Below, piece after piece: positions 45,412 through 54,576 of a stretch of DNA of 64,000 nucleotides. The position numbers were made by a program, and so were the translations under genes. Position 1 is the first letter of the stretch, and each line of letters begins with the position of its first letter. This DNA is from Chryseobacterium sp. LJ668 (GTDB taxonomy: Bacteria > Bacteroidota > Bacteroidia > Flavobacteriales > Weeksellaceae). The stretch is taken from positions 1,922,001 through 1,986,000 of the forward strand of contig NZ_CP080443.1 of assembly GCF_019613955.1 (NCBI RefSeq), in the 5' to 3' direction. The notes beneath the pieces were generated by a model. The model had not been told where the DNA came from. It did not search any database and worked only from the letters and a program-made list of their open reading frames with translations.

Positions 45412-47025
45412 ATGAGTAAAAAGAATACAAAGTACATCTTTGTGACAGGAGGTGTAACTTCATCTTTGGGAAAGGGAATCGTTTCTGCTTCTCTGGGACT
45501 TCTACTAAAATCACGTGGCTTCAATGTAACCATCCAAAAATTAGATCCTTATATCAATATCGACCCGGGAACGCTGAATCCTTATGAGCACGGAGAATGC
45601 TATGTAACTGAAGATGGTGCTGAAACGGATTTGGATTTAGGACACTATGAGCGTTATCTTGACTCACCGACTTCTCAAAATAACAATGTTACCACAGGAA
45701 AAATCTACCAGACTGTAATCGAAAAAGAGAGAAAAGGAGACTTTCTTGGAAAAACTGTTCAGGTAATTCCTCATATCACCAACGAAATCAAACGTAGAAT
45801 AAAAATTCTTTCTAAGCAGAACTACGATATCATCATTACGGAGATCGGAGGAACTGTAGGAGATATTGAATCTTTACCTTATATAGAAACCGTTCGGCAG
45901 TTGAAGTGGGAATTAGGCGAGAAAAATTCTATGGTCATACATCTTACTTTGTTGCCATATCTGGCTTCAAGTGGAGAATTAAAAACAAAACCTTCGCAGC
46001 ACTCCGTACGTCAGTTGATGGAAAGCGGAATTATGGCCGACGTTTTAGTTTGTAGAACAGAACATAAGATTCCAAAAGAGCAGAGAGCAAAATTGGCTCA
46101 GTTCTGTAATGTTTCATTAGATAATGTGATAGAATGTAAAGATTTGGAAACTATTTATGAAGTTCCTATTTACCTTCAAAAACAGAACTTTGATGATGTA
46201 GTTCTAAAAGGATTGGATCTGAAAAGTGATAAAGAAGCTGATCTTAAAGACTGGAAAACTTTCCTAAAAAAATTCCAGAATCCAAAAAGAACAGTTGAAA
46301 TTGCACTGGTAGGAAAATATATTTCGCTTCAGGATTCTTATATTTCAATTGCCGAAGCTTTCAAACACGCCGGAGCAGATATTGAAACGGAAGTGAAAAT
46401 CAGATGGGTTTATAGTGGTGATTTAACCAAAGAAAATATTAAAGAAAGCTTAGACGGAGTTTGCGGAATATTGATTGCTCCAGGTTTCGGCGATAGAGGT
46501 ATCGAAGGTAAAATTCTTACCGCTCAGTATGCAAGAGAAAATAAAGTTCCGATGTTGGGAATCTGTTTGGGAATGCAGATCATGACGATAGAATTTGCCA
46601 GAAATGTTTTAGGGTATACTAAATCCAATTCAATGGAATTTGATACATCTACGGAACAACCTGTAATTTCTTTAATGGAAGAGCAAAAAAATGTAGTAGA
46701 CAAAGGAGGTACGATGCGTCTTGGAGCCTGGAAATGTGCTGTAAAAAACGGTTCAAAATTACAAGAAATCTACGGAAGCAAACATATTTCTGAAAGACAC
46801 CGTCACCGTTACGAATTTAACAGTGAATATATGCAAGAATTTGAGAAAAACGGTTTCTTAGCTACAGGTACAAATCCTGAAACAGGTTTGGTGGAAGCTT
46901 TAGAAATGCCAAATCATCCTTTCTATGTAGGTGTACAATATCATCCGGAATACAAAAGTACGGTAGCAACACCACATCCTTTGTTCAGAGCATTTATTAA
47001 GGCTTGTGAAAAAGAAGTAAAGTAA
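45412..47025 (+). CDS. pyrG: CTP synthase
   Basis: 537 residues from the ATG at 45412 (SKKNTKYIFVTGGVTSSLGK). An ATG at 45394 is in frame but falls inside the -7 box. The synthetase domain has the P-loop SSLGKGIVSASLG and DPYINIDPGTLNPYEHGECY; the glutaminase domain has the nucleophile Cys in LGICLGMQIMTIEF and the His/Glu pair in YHPEYKST. It converts UTP to CTP with glutamine as nitrogen donor. Confidence 0.98.
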   Translation: MSKKNTKYIFVTGGVTSSLGKGIVSASLGLLLKSRGFNVTIQKLDPYINIDPGTLNPYEHGECYVTEDGAETDLDLGHYERYLDSPTSQNNNVTTGKIYQTVIEKERKGDFLGKTVQVIPHITNEIKRRIKILSKQNYDIIITEIGGTVGDIESLPYIETVRQLKWELGEKNSMVIHLTLLPYLASSGELKTKPSQHSVRQLMESGIMADVLVCRTEHKIPKEQRAKLAQFCNVSLDNVIECKDLETIYEVPIYLQKQNFDDVVLKGLDLKSDKEADLKDWKTFLKKFQNPKRTVEIALVGKYISLQDSYISIAEAFKHAGADIETEVKIRWVYSGDLTKENIKESLDGVCGILIAPGFGDRGIEGKILTAQYARENKVPMLGICLGMQIMTIEFARNVLGYTKSNSMEFDTSTEQPVISLMEEQKNVVDKGGTMRLGAWKCAVKNGSKLQEIYGSKHISERHRHRYEFNSEYMQEFEKNGFLATGTNPETGLVEALEMPNHPFYVGVQYHPEYKSTVATPHPLFRAFIKACEKEVK

Positions 47026-47049
47026 TTACTTAACAAGTACGTCATATTT

Positions 47050-47086
47050 AAACTCAGGTTGATTTTGGTCAGTCTGAGTTTATTAT
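47050..47086 (+). terminator. Candidate terminator of pyrG
   Basis: AAACTCAG pairs with CTGAGTTT around a 16-base loop, followed by a weak AT tract. The long loop lowers confidence. Confidence 0.45.
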
Positions 47087-47197
47087 ATAGTAATACATTA
47101 TAGCATAGAGTTTTGATAAAAAAACAGTATTTTTGTCGACTCAAAAAGTATGGCATTGCTATACTTATTAAATTTTAAAAATTTTAATTAAAATAAA

Positions 47198-48994
47198 ATG
47201 CAACAGAACAACGGACTCGATAAAAGTCAGATTATTAGTTTTGCGGTTTTATGTTTGGTCCTTTTCGGATTCATGTTTTATTTCCAAAGAAATGATGAAG
47301 AAGCTGAAAAACTAAAAGCAGATCAACAGAAAACAGAACAGACAAAAAACCCTGTAAAACCAACTCCGGCAGCTAATATCAATCCCAATGTAACTCAGAA
47401 TGCGATTCAGGTTTCTAATTTGGAAAATAAGCAGTTGAAGCTAGAGTTTTCGAGCTTGGGAGGCCAGGTTTCAAAAGTTGAGCTTTTAGAATTCAAAGCT
47501 TATGATCATAAAACCGATACGGCAGATCTTCCGCTGAATCTAATCACAAAAAATAATTCGAGCTACGGTTTTCAGTTTAAAGATAAAACAGGGAAAACGA
47601 TCAATACCAAAGATTTGGTTTTCTCACCAGCTGTTGCAGGAAATGCAGTTACTCTGACTGCCAATTATAATGGAGCTGTCATTCAGTTTATTTATACTTT
47701 ATTAGATAAATACAGAGTAGATTTTAAAGTAAGAACTCAGGGGCTTTCAAAAATCACTTCTGATACAAAAGCAGATTTTCTCTGGAACTACAGTGTAAGG
47801 AATCTTGAAAAAGGTAGAGCTCAGGAGCAATCTCATTCAGAATTCTCTTACGCATTTAATAATTATAAAGATTATGATTATGATGGAAGAACGACGATGG
47901 ATGAGCCGGAAGAAACATTAAACTGGATCGGAGTGAAACAGCAGTTTTTCTCTTCCGTGATTGAAGCTAAGAACGGATTTACTCAAAATAAAGGTAACCA
48001 GGAGGCAATTGAAGAAGGTGAATATTTGAAAAAGCTTGATTATGAAGGTCAGGTTCAGATGACAGGAAACGAGCTGAATCAGGATTTTGTTTGGTACTTT
48101 ATGCCATTAGATTTATCATTGCTAAAATCATACGATAAGAATTTTGACGAAATTTTACCCTTAGGATGGTCATTCATCGGAGGTATGAACCGTTATTTCT
48201 TCATGCCTATGTATAATCTGATTGCATCTTGGGGAATCACAGCAGGTTGGGTGATTTTCTTAATGACAATTATTGTTAAATTGATCTTGTCGCCAATTAT
48301 GTACAAGCAGCATAAATTGAGTGCGATGATGAAAGTAATTCGTCCCGAAATTGATGAAGCTACTGCAAAATTCAAGGATGCAGATCCGATGAAAAAACAG
48401 CAGGCAACAATGGAGATCTACCGAAAAGCAGGAGTAAATCAGATGGCGGGATGTTTACCGGCATTGGTTCAGATTCCAATTTTCTATGCATTATTCCGAT
48501 TCTTCCCGAATTTTATTGACTTGAGAGGACAAGGATTCTGGTTTGCAAAAGATTTAACAGCTTATGATGATTTAATTAAACTTCCATTTAAAGTTCCTTT
48601 CTTGGGAGATCATTTAAGTGTATTTGCGATTGCGTGTACAATTGTGATCTTAATTTATACGGTAATGACTTCCGGAAACATGCAGCAGCCACAACAAGAA
48701 GGTATGCCGAATATGAAAGTATTGATGTATATTTTCCCAATTACATTTCTTTTCTTCCTGAATACTTCAGCTTCAGGTTTATCATGGTATTATTTTGTAT
48801 CCAATGCAATTAATATTCTGATTATCTTAGTTATCAAATATGTAATCTTGGATGAAAAGAAAATTCACGCACAGATTCAGGCCAATAAAGAAAAGCCAAA
48901 GTCAGAAGGCAAGTTCCAGAAAAAAATGAGAGAGATGATGGAAAAAGCTCAGGAACAGCAGAAAATGCAGGAACCAAGAGGTAAAAAGAAATAA
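47198..48994 (+). CDS. yidC: Membrane protein insertase YidC
   Basis: 598 residues. N-terminal membrane anchor (IISFAVLCLVLFGFMFYF), a large periplasmic domain (~60-340), and the conserved insertase core: WVIFLMTIIVKLILSPIMYK, the cytoplasmic hairpin KVIRPEIDEATAKFKDADPM, then GCLPALVQIPIFYALFRFF and later membrane helices (MKVLMYIFPITFLFFLNTSA). A basic C-terminal tail ends in RGKKK. It inserts and folds inner-membrane proteins. A TATTTTTG box lies at 47128-47135. Confidence 0.97.
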   Translation: MQQNNGLDKSQIISFAVLCLVLFGFMFYFQRNDEEAEKLKADQQKTEQTKNPVKPTPAANINPNVTQNAIQVSNLENKQLKLEFSSLGGQVSKVELLEFKAYDHKTDTADLPLNLITKNNSSYGFQFKDKTGKTINTKDLVFSPAVAGNAVTLTANYNGAVIQFIYTLLDKYRVDFKVRTQGLSKITSDTKADFLWNYSVRNLEKGRAQEQSHSEFSYAFNNYKDYDYDGRTTMDEPEETLNWIGVKQQFFSSVIEAKNGFTQNKGNQEAIEEGEYLKKLDYEGQVQMTGNELNQDFVWYFMPLDLSLLKSYDKNFDEILPLGWSFIGGMNRYFFMPMYNLIASWGITAGWVIFLMTIIVKLILSPIMYKQHKLSAMMKVIRPEIDEATAKFKDADPMKKQQATMEIYRKAGVNQMAGCLPALVQIPIFYALFRFFPNFIDLRGQGFWFAKDLTAYDDLIKLPFKVPFLGDHLSVFAIACTIVILIYTVMTSGNMQQPQQEGMPNMKVLMYIFPITFLFFLNTSASGLSWYYFVSNAINILIILVIKYVILDEKKIHAQIQANKEKPKSEGKFQKKMREMMEKAQEQQKMQEPRGKKK

Positions 48995-49005
48995 TTTACA
49001 TACAC

Positions 49006-49037
49006 AAAAAGAGAAGCAATAACTGCTTCTCTTTTTT
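49006..49037 (+). terminator. Terminator of yidC
   Basis: AAAAAGAGAAGCA and TGCTTCTCTTTTT, 13 pairs around a short TAACT-like loop, followed by T residues. It lies about 12 nt after the stop. Confidence 0.9.
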
Positions 49038-49102
49038 ATTTAGAATTGTTTTAAATTTAAAATGTAAGCATCTTAAAATTTATAATTCACACAGTCGTTT
49101 AA

Positions 49103-49687
49103 TTAATCATAAATTAATCTGAAAGACTGCCTGTGATATTTTGTAGAACCATGCTTTATCAGAGCTTCCTGATGCTTTTTTGTAGCGTAGCCAAAGTTGG
49201 TATCCCATCCATACTCCGGATGTTCCTCGTGCAGTTTTATCATTAACGTGTCCCTGTAATTTTTAGCTAAAATTGATGCGGCTGCGATGGATAAAACTTT
49301 AGAATCACCTTTGATAATACACTGATGGGGTATAAAATTGTAGGGATGAAATCTGTTTCCATCAACTAAAATTAGCTCAGGCAATATCGTCAGTTTATCC
49401 AAGGCTTGATGCATTGCATGAATACTGGCGTTCAGAATATTATGTTGATCAATGAATGTTGATGGTAATTCAGCAATTGCATAACTGGTTACATTATCTT
49501 TTATATAGCTATCGAGTTCCATTCTCGTTTTAAAGTTTAATTTTTTTGAATCATTTACCAAGTTTTGTTCGAAATTATCATCTAAAATCACCGCTGCAGC
49601 CACGACCGGACCACTCAAGCAGCCTCTCCCAACCTCATCACAACCTGCTTCAATATAAAAATTTGACCATTTTTTTAGTAATTCCAT
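49103..49687 (-). CDS. rnhB: Ribonuclease HII
   Basis: 194 residues from the ATG at 49687 (ELLKKWSNFYIEAGCDEVGR); an upstream in-frame ATG at 49699 adds four residues. Active-site acidics are in AGCDEVGRGCLSGPVVAAAV, LILVDGNRF, and the signature SIAAASILAKNYRDTLM is present. It removes RNA from RNA-DNA hybrids, including single ribonucleotides. Confidence 0.95.
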   Translation of the reverse strand: MELLKKWSNFYIEAGCDEVGRGCLSGPVVAAAVILDDNFEQNLVNDSKKLNFKTRMELDSYIKDNVTSYAIAELPSTFIDQHNILNASIHAMHQALDKLTILPELILVDGNRFHPYNFIPHQCIIKGDSKVLSIAAASILAKNYRDTLMIKLHEEHPEYGWDTNFGYATKKHQEALIKHGSTKYHRQSFRLIYD

Positions 49688-49818
49688 AAAAAATAACATT
49701 TAAGAAGTTATAAAATTATAAAAAATAAAATTATCACAAATTATTGATAATTTTTTTACTTTTTAACAGTTTCTTAAGAAAAAGTTTCACAACTTTGCGA
49801 ACACAAAATTATGTATAA

Positions 49819-52818
49819 ATGAATAAATTAACTGCAAGTATTTTAGCTGTAGTTCTTACATCCTCTTTTGCGATTGTAAATGCTCAAGAAACATCGGGTG
49901 ACACTCTAAGAACTCAGGATATTCGTGAAGTAGTGGTAACAGGAGCGTTAGGTCTTAAAAAAAGACAGGATGCCGTGACTTCTACCAATCAAGTTGTAAA
50001 TAATGCTGAAATTACTCAGGCTAAAAACCCTAATGCTGTTCAGGCATTAACAGGTAAAGTTTCTGGTTTACAGATTAATACAACGAATAATTCTGTAAAC
50101 TCGACAACTAGAGTTGTTCTGAGAGGACCAAGATCTATTTCAGGGGATAATCAAGCATTAGTAGTAATCGATGGAGTGATATCTACTTTAGATATTTTAC
50201 AAAATATACCATCCGAAATAATTGATAATATGAATATTATCAAGGGTATGCAAGGTGCTGCTTTATATGGTGAGAGAGGAAGTAATGGTGTTATTGTTGT
50301 AACAACAAAAAGAGGAACTAGGTCAGAAAAACTACAATTTAATCTAACAAGTTCTATTGATTTTTCAAATGTTTTTAAACTTCCAATAAGACAGAGTGTC
50401 TACGGGCAAGGATATCCGGGTGATACGTTTGATACAACTGACTACGGAGGAGCAAACTGGACTCCATATGAAAATACAAACTGGGGACCAGCATATTCAT
50501 CGGTTTTAGGGGGGCAATCCTTAATTGTAGGAATGCCGCAAGCGGATAATTCTTGGCTGAGAGAAACATTCAGTTATAAAAAAGATGGAATGTCAAATTT
50601 TTTTAAAACCGGAGTTTTAATTCAGAATGGATTATCAGTAACCGCAGGAGGTTCTGATTCTTATGTATTCTTATCCGTAAATAGAGCAGAAAATGACTTT
50701 GTGGTTGAGAATGATAATCTAAAAAGAAATAATTTTATCCTAAAAGCAGGTAAGCAATTAGGTAAATTTAGAATTGACGGAAACGTAAATTATTTAGACA
50801 GAAGAACATCAACTACTGATTCTAATCTTTATGGTCAGTTGCTTCAAACTCCCACAAACGTTGATGTAAGACAATTCAGAAATTCTCTTCCAGATGCCAG
50901 CTATAGTGTTTATACAGTTAATCCATACTGGACTATAGATAATGATAGAGCTGATACAAAAGAAAGAACATTTACAGGCTTGGTTAATATGGAGTATAAA
51001 TTAAATGATCACATTTCATTTACTTACGCAGGTACTGCTGTATCGGGTTCTACGATTCAAGAAAGTCATTTAAATGCTTTTGCTTTCGATAGAGTGTATG
51101 ATGGTACAGGTACACCTATTGATGGTACATCTCCTGTTGATTATGGTTTGGATCCAATCATCTCAAATTATTATAAAACGGTTTCCTCAAGTTTCAGATA
51201 CTATGGTGATCTAATGGCGAATTTTGATTATAATTTAACAGATGATTTAAATTTTAGATTGAATGTTGGGCACAACATTCAAGATAGATCTGTATCTACT
51301 ACACAAGTAGGAGGGGAGAATCTTAAAATACCGGGATGGTATCACATTAATAACGTGTTACAGCCAGATTTGTTTTCTAGACTAAATAATAATAATACTA
51401 AACAGAGATCCTTTGCTTGGTTTGCTAACTTAGATTTAGGATATAAGAATTTCCTATATTTCAACTCAACCTTCAGATATGAGAAAAGTTCTCTTACAAG
51501 TGTTAATCCTGTAACAATTCAAGGAGTTCAGCTTCCATTTAGCAATAAGGGTTATCCATATTATTCTTTTGGGGCTTCATTTATTCCTACAAAAGCATTT
51601 GAAAGCATTAAAGGAAATGTTTTAAATTATGCAAAAGTGAGTTTAAACTACAGTAGAGTAGGAAATAGTTCTACTATTGATTTATATGGATTAGACAGGG
51701 TTGGTAATTTCCCAACAGGATATCCCTTTGGTTCTTTATCTTCCTACCTTCCTGCAACAACAATATTTGCTGAAGATATTGAGCCTGAATTTTATTTATC
51801 TAAAGAGGTTTCATTACAGTTAGGCTTCTTTAAAGATAGAATTACTTTTGATGGATCTGTTTTTAGAAATGATAATAAAAACTTTATTACTACAATTTCT
51901 ACTTCTTCTGCATCTGGTATTAATTTTTTTCAAGATAATATTGGAAACAGCAGGAATCAAGGGTATGAATTAGATTTAGGCTTTACACCTATCAAAACAA
52001 AAGATTTTGAATGGAAATTACGGGGATCATATTCAACATATGAAACAGAAATCTTATCATTAGCAGATGGTGCTGATGAAGTAGCCTTATTTAATTCTAC
52101 AACTACAAACGCGGGTATATTTGCTGTTAAAGGTGAGAACTTTCCGGTTATTAAAGGTACTAAGTATCAAAGAGATCCAAATGGAAATATTATAGTAAAT
52201 GCTAATGGTAATCCTTTATCTACAACAAACTTTGAAATTCTTGGTAAAGTAAATCCAGATTATATTTTAGGATTTAACACTTCATTCAAATTCAAAGGAA
52301 TTACTTTAAGTGCTACTGCAGATTATAGAACGGGAAATAGTTTCGTTTCCTTAGCTAAAGCTAGTTTAGGATCTACGGGATCTACAGAAAAAACAGCTGA
52401 TTTTGACAGATCTAAAGGATATGTGATTCCTAATTCTGTTCAGTTGGTAAATGGACAATATGTTGCCAATACTACACCAGTTGGTAATGATGATAGTTAT
52501 TTTGGAGTAATGAATTACTTTACTACAGCCGCTTACTCATCGGTAGGTGAAGAATTTGTTGTAGATGGTACAGCATTAAAAGTAAGAGAGATTGCTTTAT
52601 CTTACGATTTACCAAAATCAATTTTGGGTAACACTTTTGTGAATTCATTATCATTCGGTGTATACGCAAGAAACCCGTTCTTCATTTATTCAAAGGACAA
52701 CAGAAACTTTAACGATCCAGAAACTGCTAATACGAATGGTAATGCAGGGGGAATTGCAGTTACAGGACAATATCCTAGTATGAGAACTTTTGGTTTTAAC
52801 CTTAATGCAACTTTTTAA
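49819..52818 (+). CDS. SusC/RagA-family TonB-dependent outer-membrane transporter
   Basis: 999 residues. Signal peptide AVVLTSSFAIVNAQ. The plug begins soon after: REVVVTGALGLKKRQDA, LTGKVSGLQINTTNNSVNST, LVVIDGVISTLDILQNIPSE, GAALYGERGSNGVIVVTTKR (the SusC plug signature). The barrel follows and ends in an aromatic residue (FNLNATF). Unlike many SusC proteins it lacks the N-terminal carboxypeptidase-regulatory-like domain. It takes up oligosaccharides or peptides with its SusD partner, 10 nt downstream. A CAACTTTG box at 49790-49797 may be part of its promoter. Confidence 0.95.
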   Translation: MNKLTASILAVVLTSSFAIVNAQETSGDTLRTQDIREVVVTGALGLKKRQDAVTSTNQVVNNAEITQAKNPNAVQALTGKVSGLQINTTNNSVNSTTRVVLRGPRSISGDNQALVVIDGVISTLDILQNIPSEIIDNMNIIKGMQGAALYGERGSNGVIVVTTKRGTRSEKLQFNLTSSIDFSNVFKLPIRQSVYGQGYPGDTFDTTDYGGANWTPYENTNWGPAYSSVLGGQSLIVGMPQADNSWLRETFSYKKDGMSNFFKTGVLIQNGLSVTAGGSDSYVFLSVNRAENDFVVENDNLKRNNFILKAGKQLGKFRIDGNVNYLDRRTSTTDSNLYGQLLQTPTNVDVRQFRNSLPDASYSVYTVNPYWTIDNDRADTKERTFTGLVNMEYKLNDHISFTYAGTAVSGSTIQESHLNAFAFDRVYDGTGTPIDGTSPVDYGLDPIISNYYKTVSSSFRYYGDLMANFDYNLTDDLNFRLNVGHNIQDRSVSTTQVGGENLKIPGWYHINNVLQPDLFSRLNNNNTKQRSFAWFANLDLGYKNFLYFNSTFRYEKSSLTSVNPVTIQGVQLPFSNKGYPYYSFGASFIPTKAFESIKGNVLNYAKVSLNYSRVGNSSTIDLYGLDRVGNFPTGYPFGSLSSYLPATTIFAEDIEPEFYLSKEVSLQLGFFKDRITFDGSVFRNDNKNFITTISTSSASGINFFQDNIGNSRNQGYELDLGFTPIKTKDFEWKLRGSYSTYETEILSLADGADEVALFNSTTTNAGIFAVKGENFPVIKGTKYQRDPNGNIIVNANGNPLSTTNFEILGKVNPDYILGFNTSFKFKGITLSATADYRTGNSFVSLAKASLGSTGSTEKTADFDRSKGYVIPNSVQLVNGQYVANTTPVGNDDSYFGVMNYFTTAAYSSVGEEFVVDGTALKVREIALSYDLPKSILGNTFVNSLSFGVYARNPFFIYSKDNRNFNDPETANTNGNAGGIAVTGQYPSMRTFGFNLNATF

Positions 52819-52827
52819 ATAAACAAA

Positions 52828-54498
52828 ATGAAAAATAATAAATTTTTAGTGTCAATTTTAGCTTCTGCTTTAATTTTCACTGCAACATCGTGTAGTAATG
52901 ACTACTTAGATGTTAATGATAACCCTAACGCAGTTCAAGCGGAACAGATTACTCCTGAACTTATACTTCCCGGTGCAATTAGCCAAGCTTATAGAACCCA
53001 AGCCGGAACTATGATGCAGTTTGGAAATCTTATGATGAACAGTTGGGCAGGAAATTCATATACGATTGCTGGTCCTTATTCAAGAGAATTTAGTTTATCA
53101 AGTGTAGACAATACTTTCTATAGAGGAATTTGGGAAAACTTATATCCAAGAATTGCTAATTTTGATCAAATGGAAAAGTTTAGTAATGTGAATCACAAAC
53201 AGGACTATTACATTGCTATAGCAAAAATCATGAAGGTATATTATATGCAATATATTGTTGATTTGTATGGGGATGCTCCTTATAGTGAAGCCTTTATGGG
53301 TCAACAAAATACTACGCCTAAATATGATAATGATGCAGATATTTATAAATCTTTGATATTGAAACTAGAGGAAGCAAATGCATTGATGGATGCAGAAGAT
53401 GAGCATGCTGAAGTGCCAGCTTCTGATATTGTATTTCATGGTGATATGGGACAATGGAAAGAGTTTTCAAATACATTGATGCTTAGATTGTTGGTCAGAA
53501 TGTCAAAGGTTACTGGTGAATTAGCAACATATAGAGATCAAAAACTTACAGCATTAGCAACGAGAATTAATGCTGATCCGGCAAATAAATTTATTGAAAG
53601 CGAGGATGTAACTGTAAATCCTGGTTATTCTGCATCCAGTGATGATCAGATGAACCCATATATTTTAAACTGGGCCAGAAATGCATCAGGACAACAAGTG
53701 TCAAATTATTCTGTGGTGGTAGTTTCAGAGCACATGGCAAATTCACTTGAAAGAAATAGAATTCTTAATGATCCTAACTATGCTAAATTTAATGGTATTA
53801 CAGATCCAAGAAAATCAAGATTATTCACCAATGTAGCTTCTGTTGATTCAAACGGAATTCCATTTACAGGATTAAAAGGTGTTAGACAAGGGAATGTTCC
53901 CGGACAGCCTGGAGTTCCAGTAAATAATGTTAATACTTCAAAATTGGGAATTGGTAATTTTGCTGGCGGTGCAGCTGTTGGTACTTGGGATGATGTGATC
54001 GCTGAAAATAATGAAAGAGGTGGTGTACTTTTTTCAATAGCGGAAAGTAATCTATTACAAGCTGAAGCTGCATTAAGATGGCCTGCGATTTTCGGAAGCA
54101 TTCCTGCACAAGCTAAATTTAACAATGCTATAGTGGCTAATGGAGCCTGGCTAGGAGTTCCAACTACTGGAACGGCAACCATAGCAAATTATCTTATAGC
54201 AATTGCTTCTGTACCAGGATTGGGATGGACAGGAACAAATACACAAAAAATTGAGGCAATTATGACTCAAAAATGGATCGCATTAACGAATATAAACCCA
54301 ACTGAAATGTTTATTGAGTATAACAGAACTGGTTATCCATTTACTCCAATGGCTACTACAGCTCAATTTCCTAATAAACCTTATAGATTAGTATATCCAA
54401 ACTCTGAGTATGCTGCGAATTCTGCGAATGTGCCTAATATTTCAAGTGCACAAGTGTTCGTTAAAAACCAATACACTCCATTCTGGAACCAAAATTAA
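52828..54498 (+). CDS. SusD/RagB-family nutrient-binding lipoprotein
   Basis: 556 residues. Lipoprotein signal with lipobox FTATSC (Cys22), followed by NDYLDVNDNPNAVQAEQITP, typical of the SusD-like-2 group. Tetratricopeptide-like helices follow (IAKIMKVYYMQYIVDLYGDA-PYSEAF, WKEFSNTLMLRLLVRMSKV) and the C-terminal segment has QKWIALTNINPTEMFIEYNR. It forms the surface lid of the SusC transporter. No glycoside hydrolase or regulator gene is adjacent, so the substrate cannot be inferred. Confidence 0.95.
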   Translation: MKNNKFLVSILASALIFTATSCSNDYLDVNDNPNAVQAEQITPELILPGAISQAYRTQAGTMMQFGNLMMNSWAGNSYTIAGPYSREFSLSSVDNTFYRGIWENLYPRIANFDQMEKFSNVNHKQDYYIAIAKIMKVYYMQYIVDLYGDAPYSEAFMGQQNTTPKYDNDADIYKSLILKLEEANALMDAEDEHAEVPASDIVFHGDMGQWKEFSNTLMLRLLVRMSKVTGELATYRDQKLTALATRINADPANKFIESEDVTVNPGYSASSDDQMNPYILNWARNASGQQVSNYSVVVVSEHMANSLERNRILNDPNYAKFNGITDPRKSRLFTNVASVDSNGIPFTGLKGVRQGNVPGQPGVPVNNVNTSKLGIGNFAGGAAVGTWDDVIAENNERGGVLFSIAESNLLQAEAALRWPAIFGSIPAQAKFNNAIVANGAWLGVPTTGTATIANYLIAIASVPGLGWTGTNTQKIEAIMTQKWIALTNINPTEMFIEYNRTGYPFTPMATTAQFPNKPYRLVYPNSEYAANSANVPNISSAQVFVKNQYTPFWNQN

Positions 54499-54521
54499 TC
54501 TCAAGATTAAATAATACTTAC

Positions 54522-54546
54522 AACCGCCTTCGGGCGGTTTTTTTAT
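54522..54546 (+). terminator. Terminator of the SusC/SusD operon
   Basis: AACCGCC-TTCG-GGCGGTT with a seven-base T run; a textbook intrinsic terminator with a stable tetraloop. Confidence 0.95.
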
Positions 54547-54551
54547 TTCCG

Positions 54552-54559
54552 TATATTTG
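54552..54559 (+). promoter_or_regulatory. -7 box of argS
   Basis: TATATTTG, a perfect TAnnTTTG match, 17 nt before the argS ATG. The matching -33 TTG is not clear because the preceding terminator occupies that place. Confidence 0.45.
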
Positions 54560-54576
54560 TATTTCAAAATTTTAAA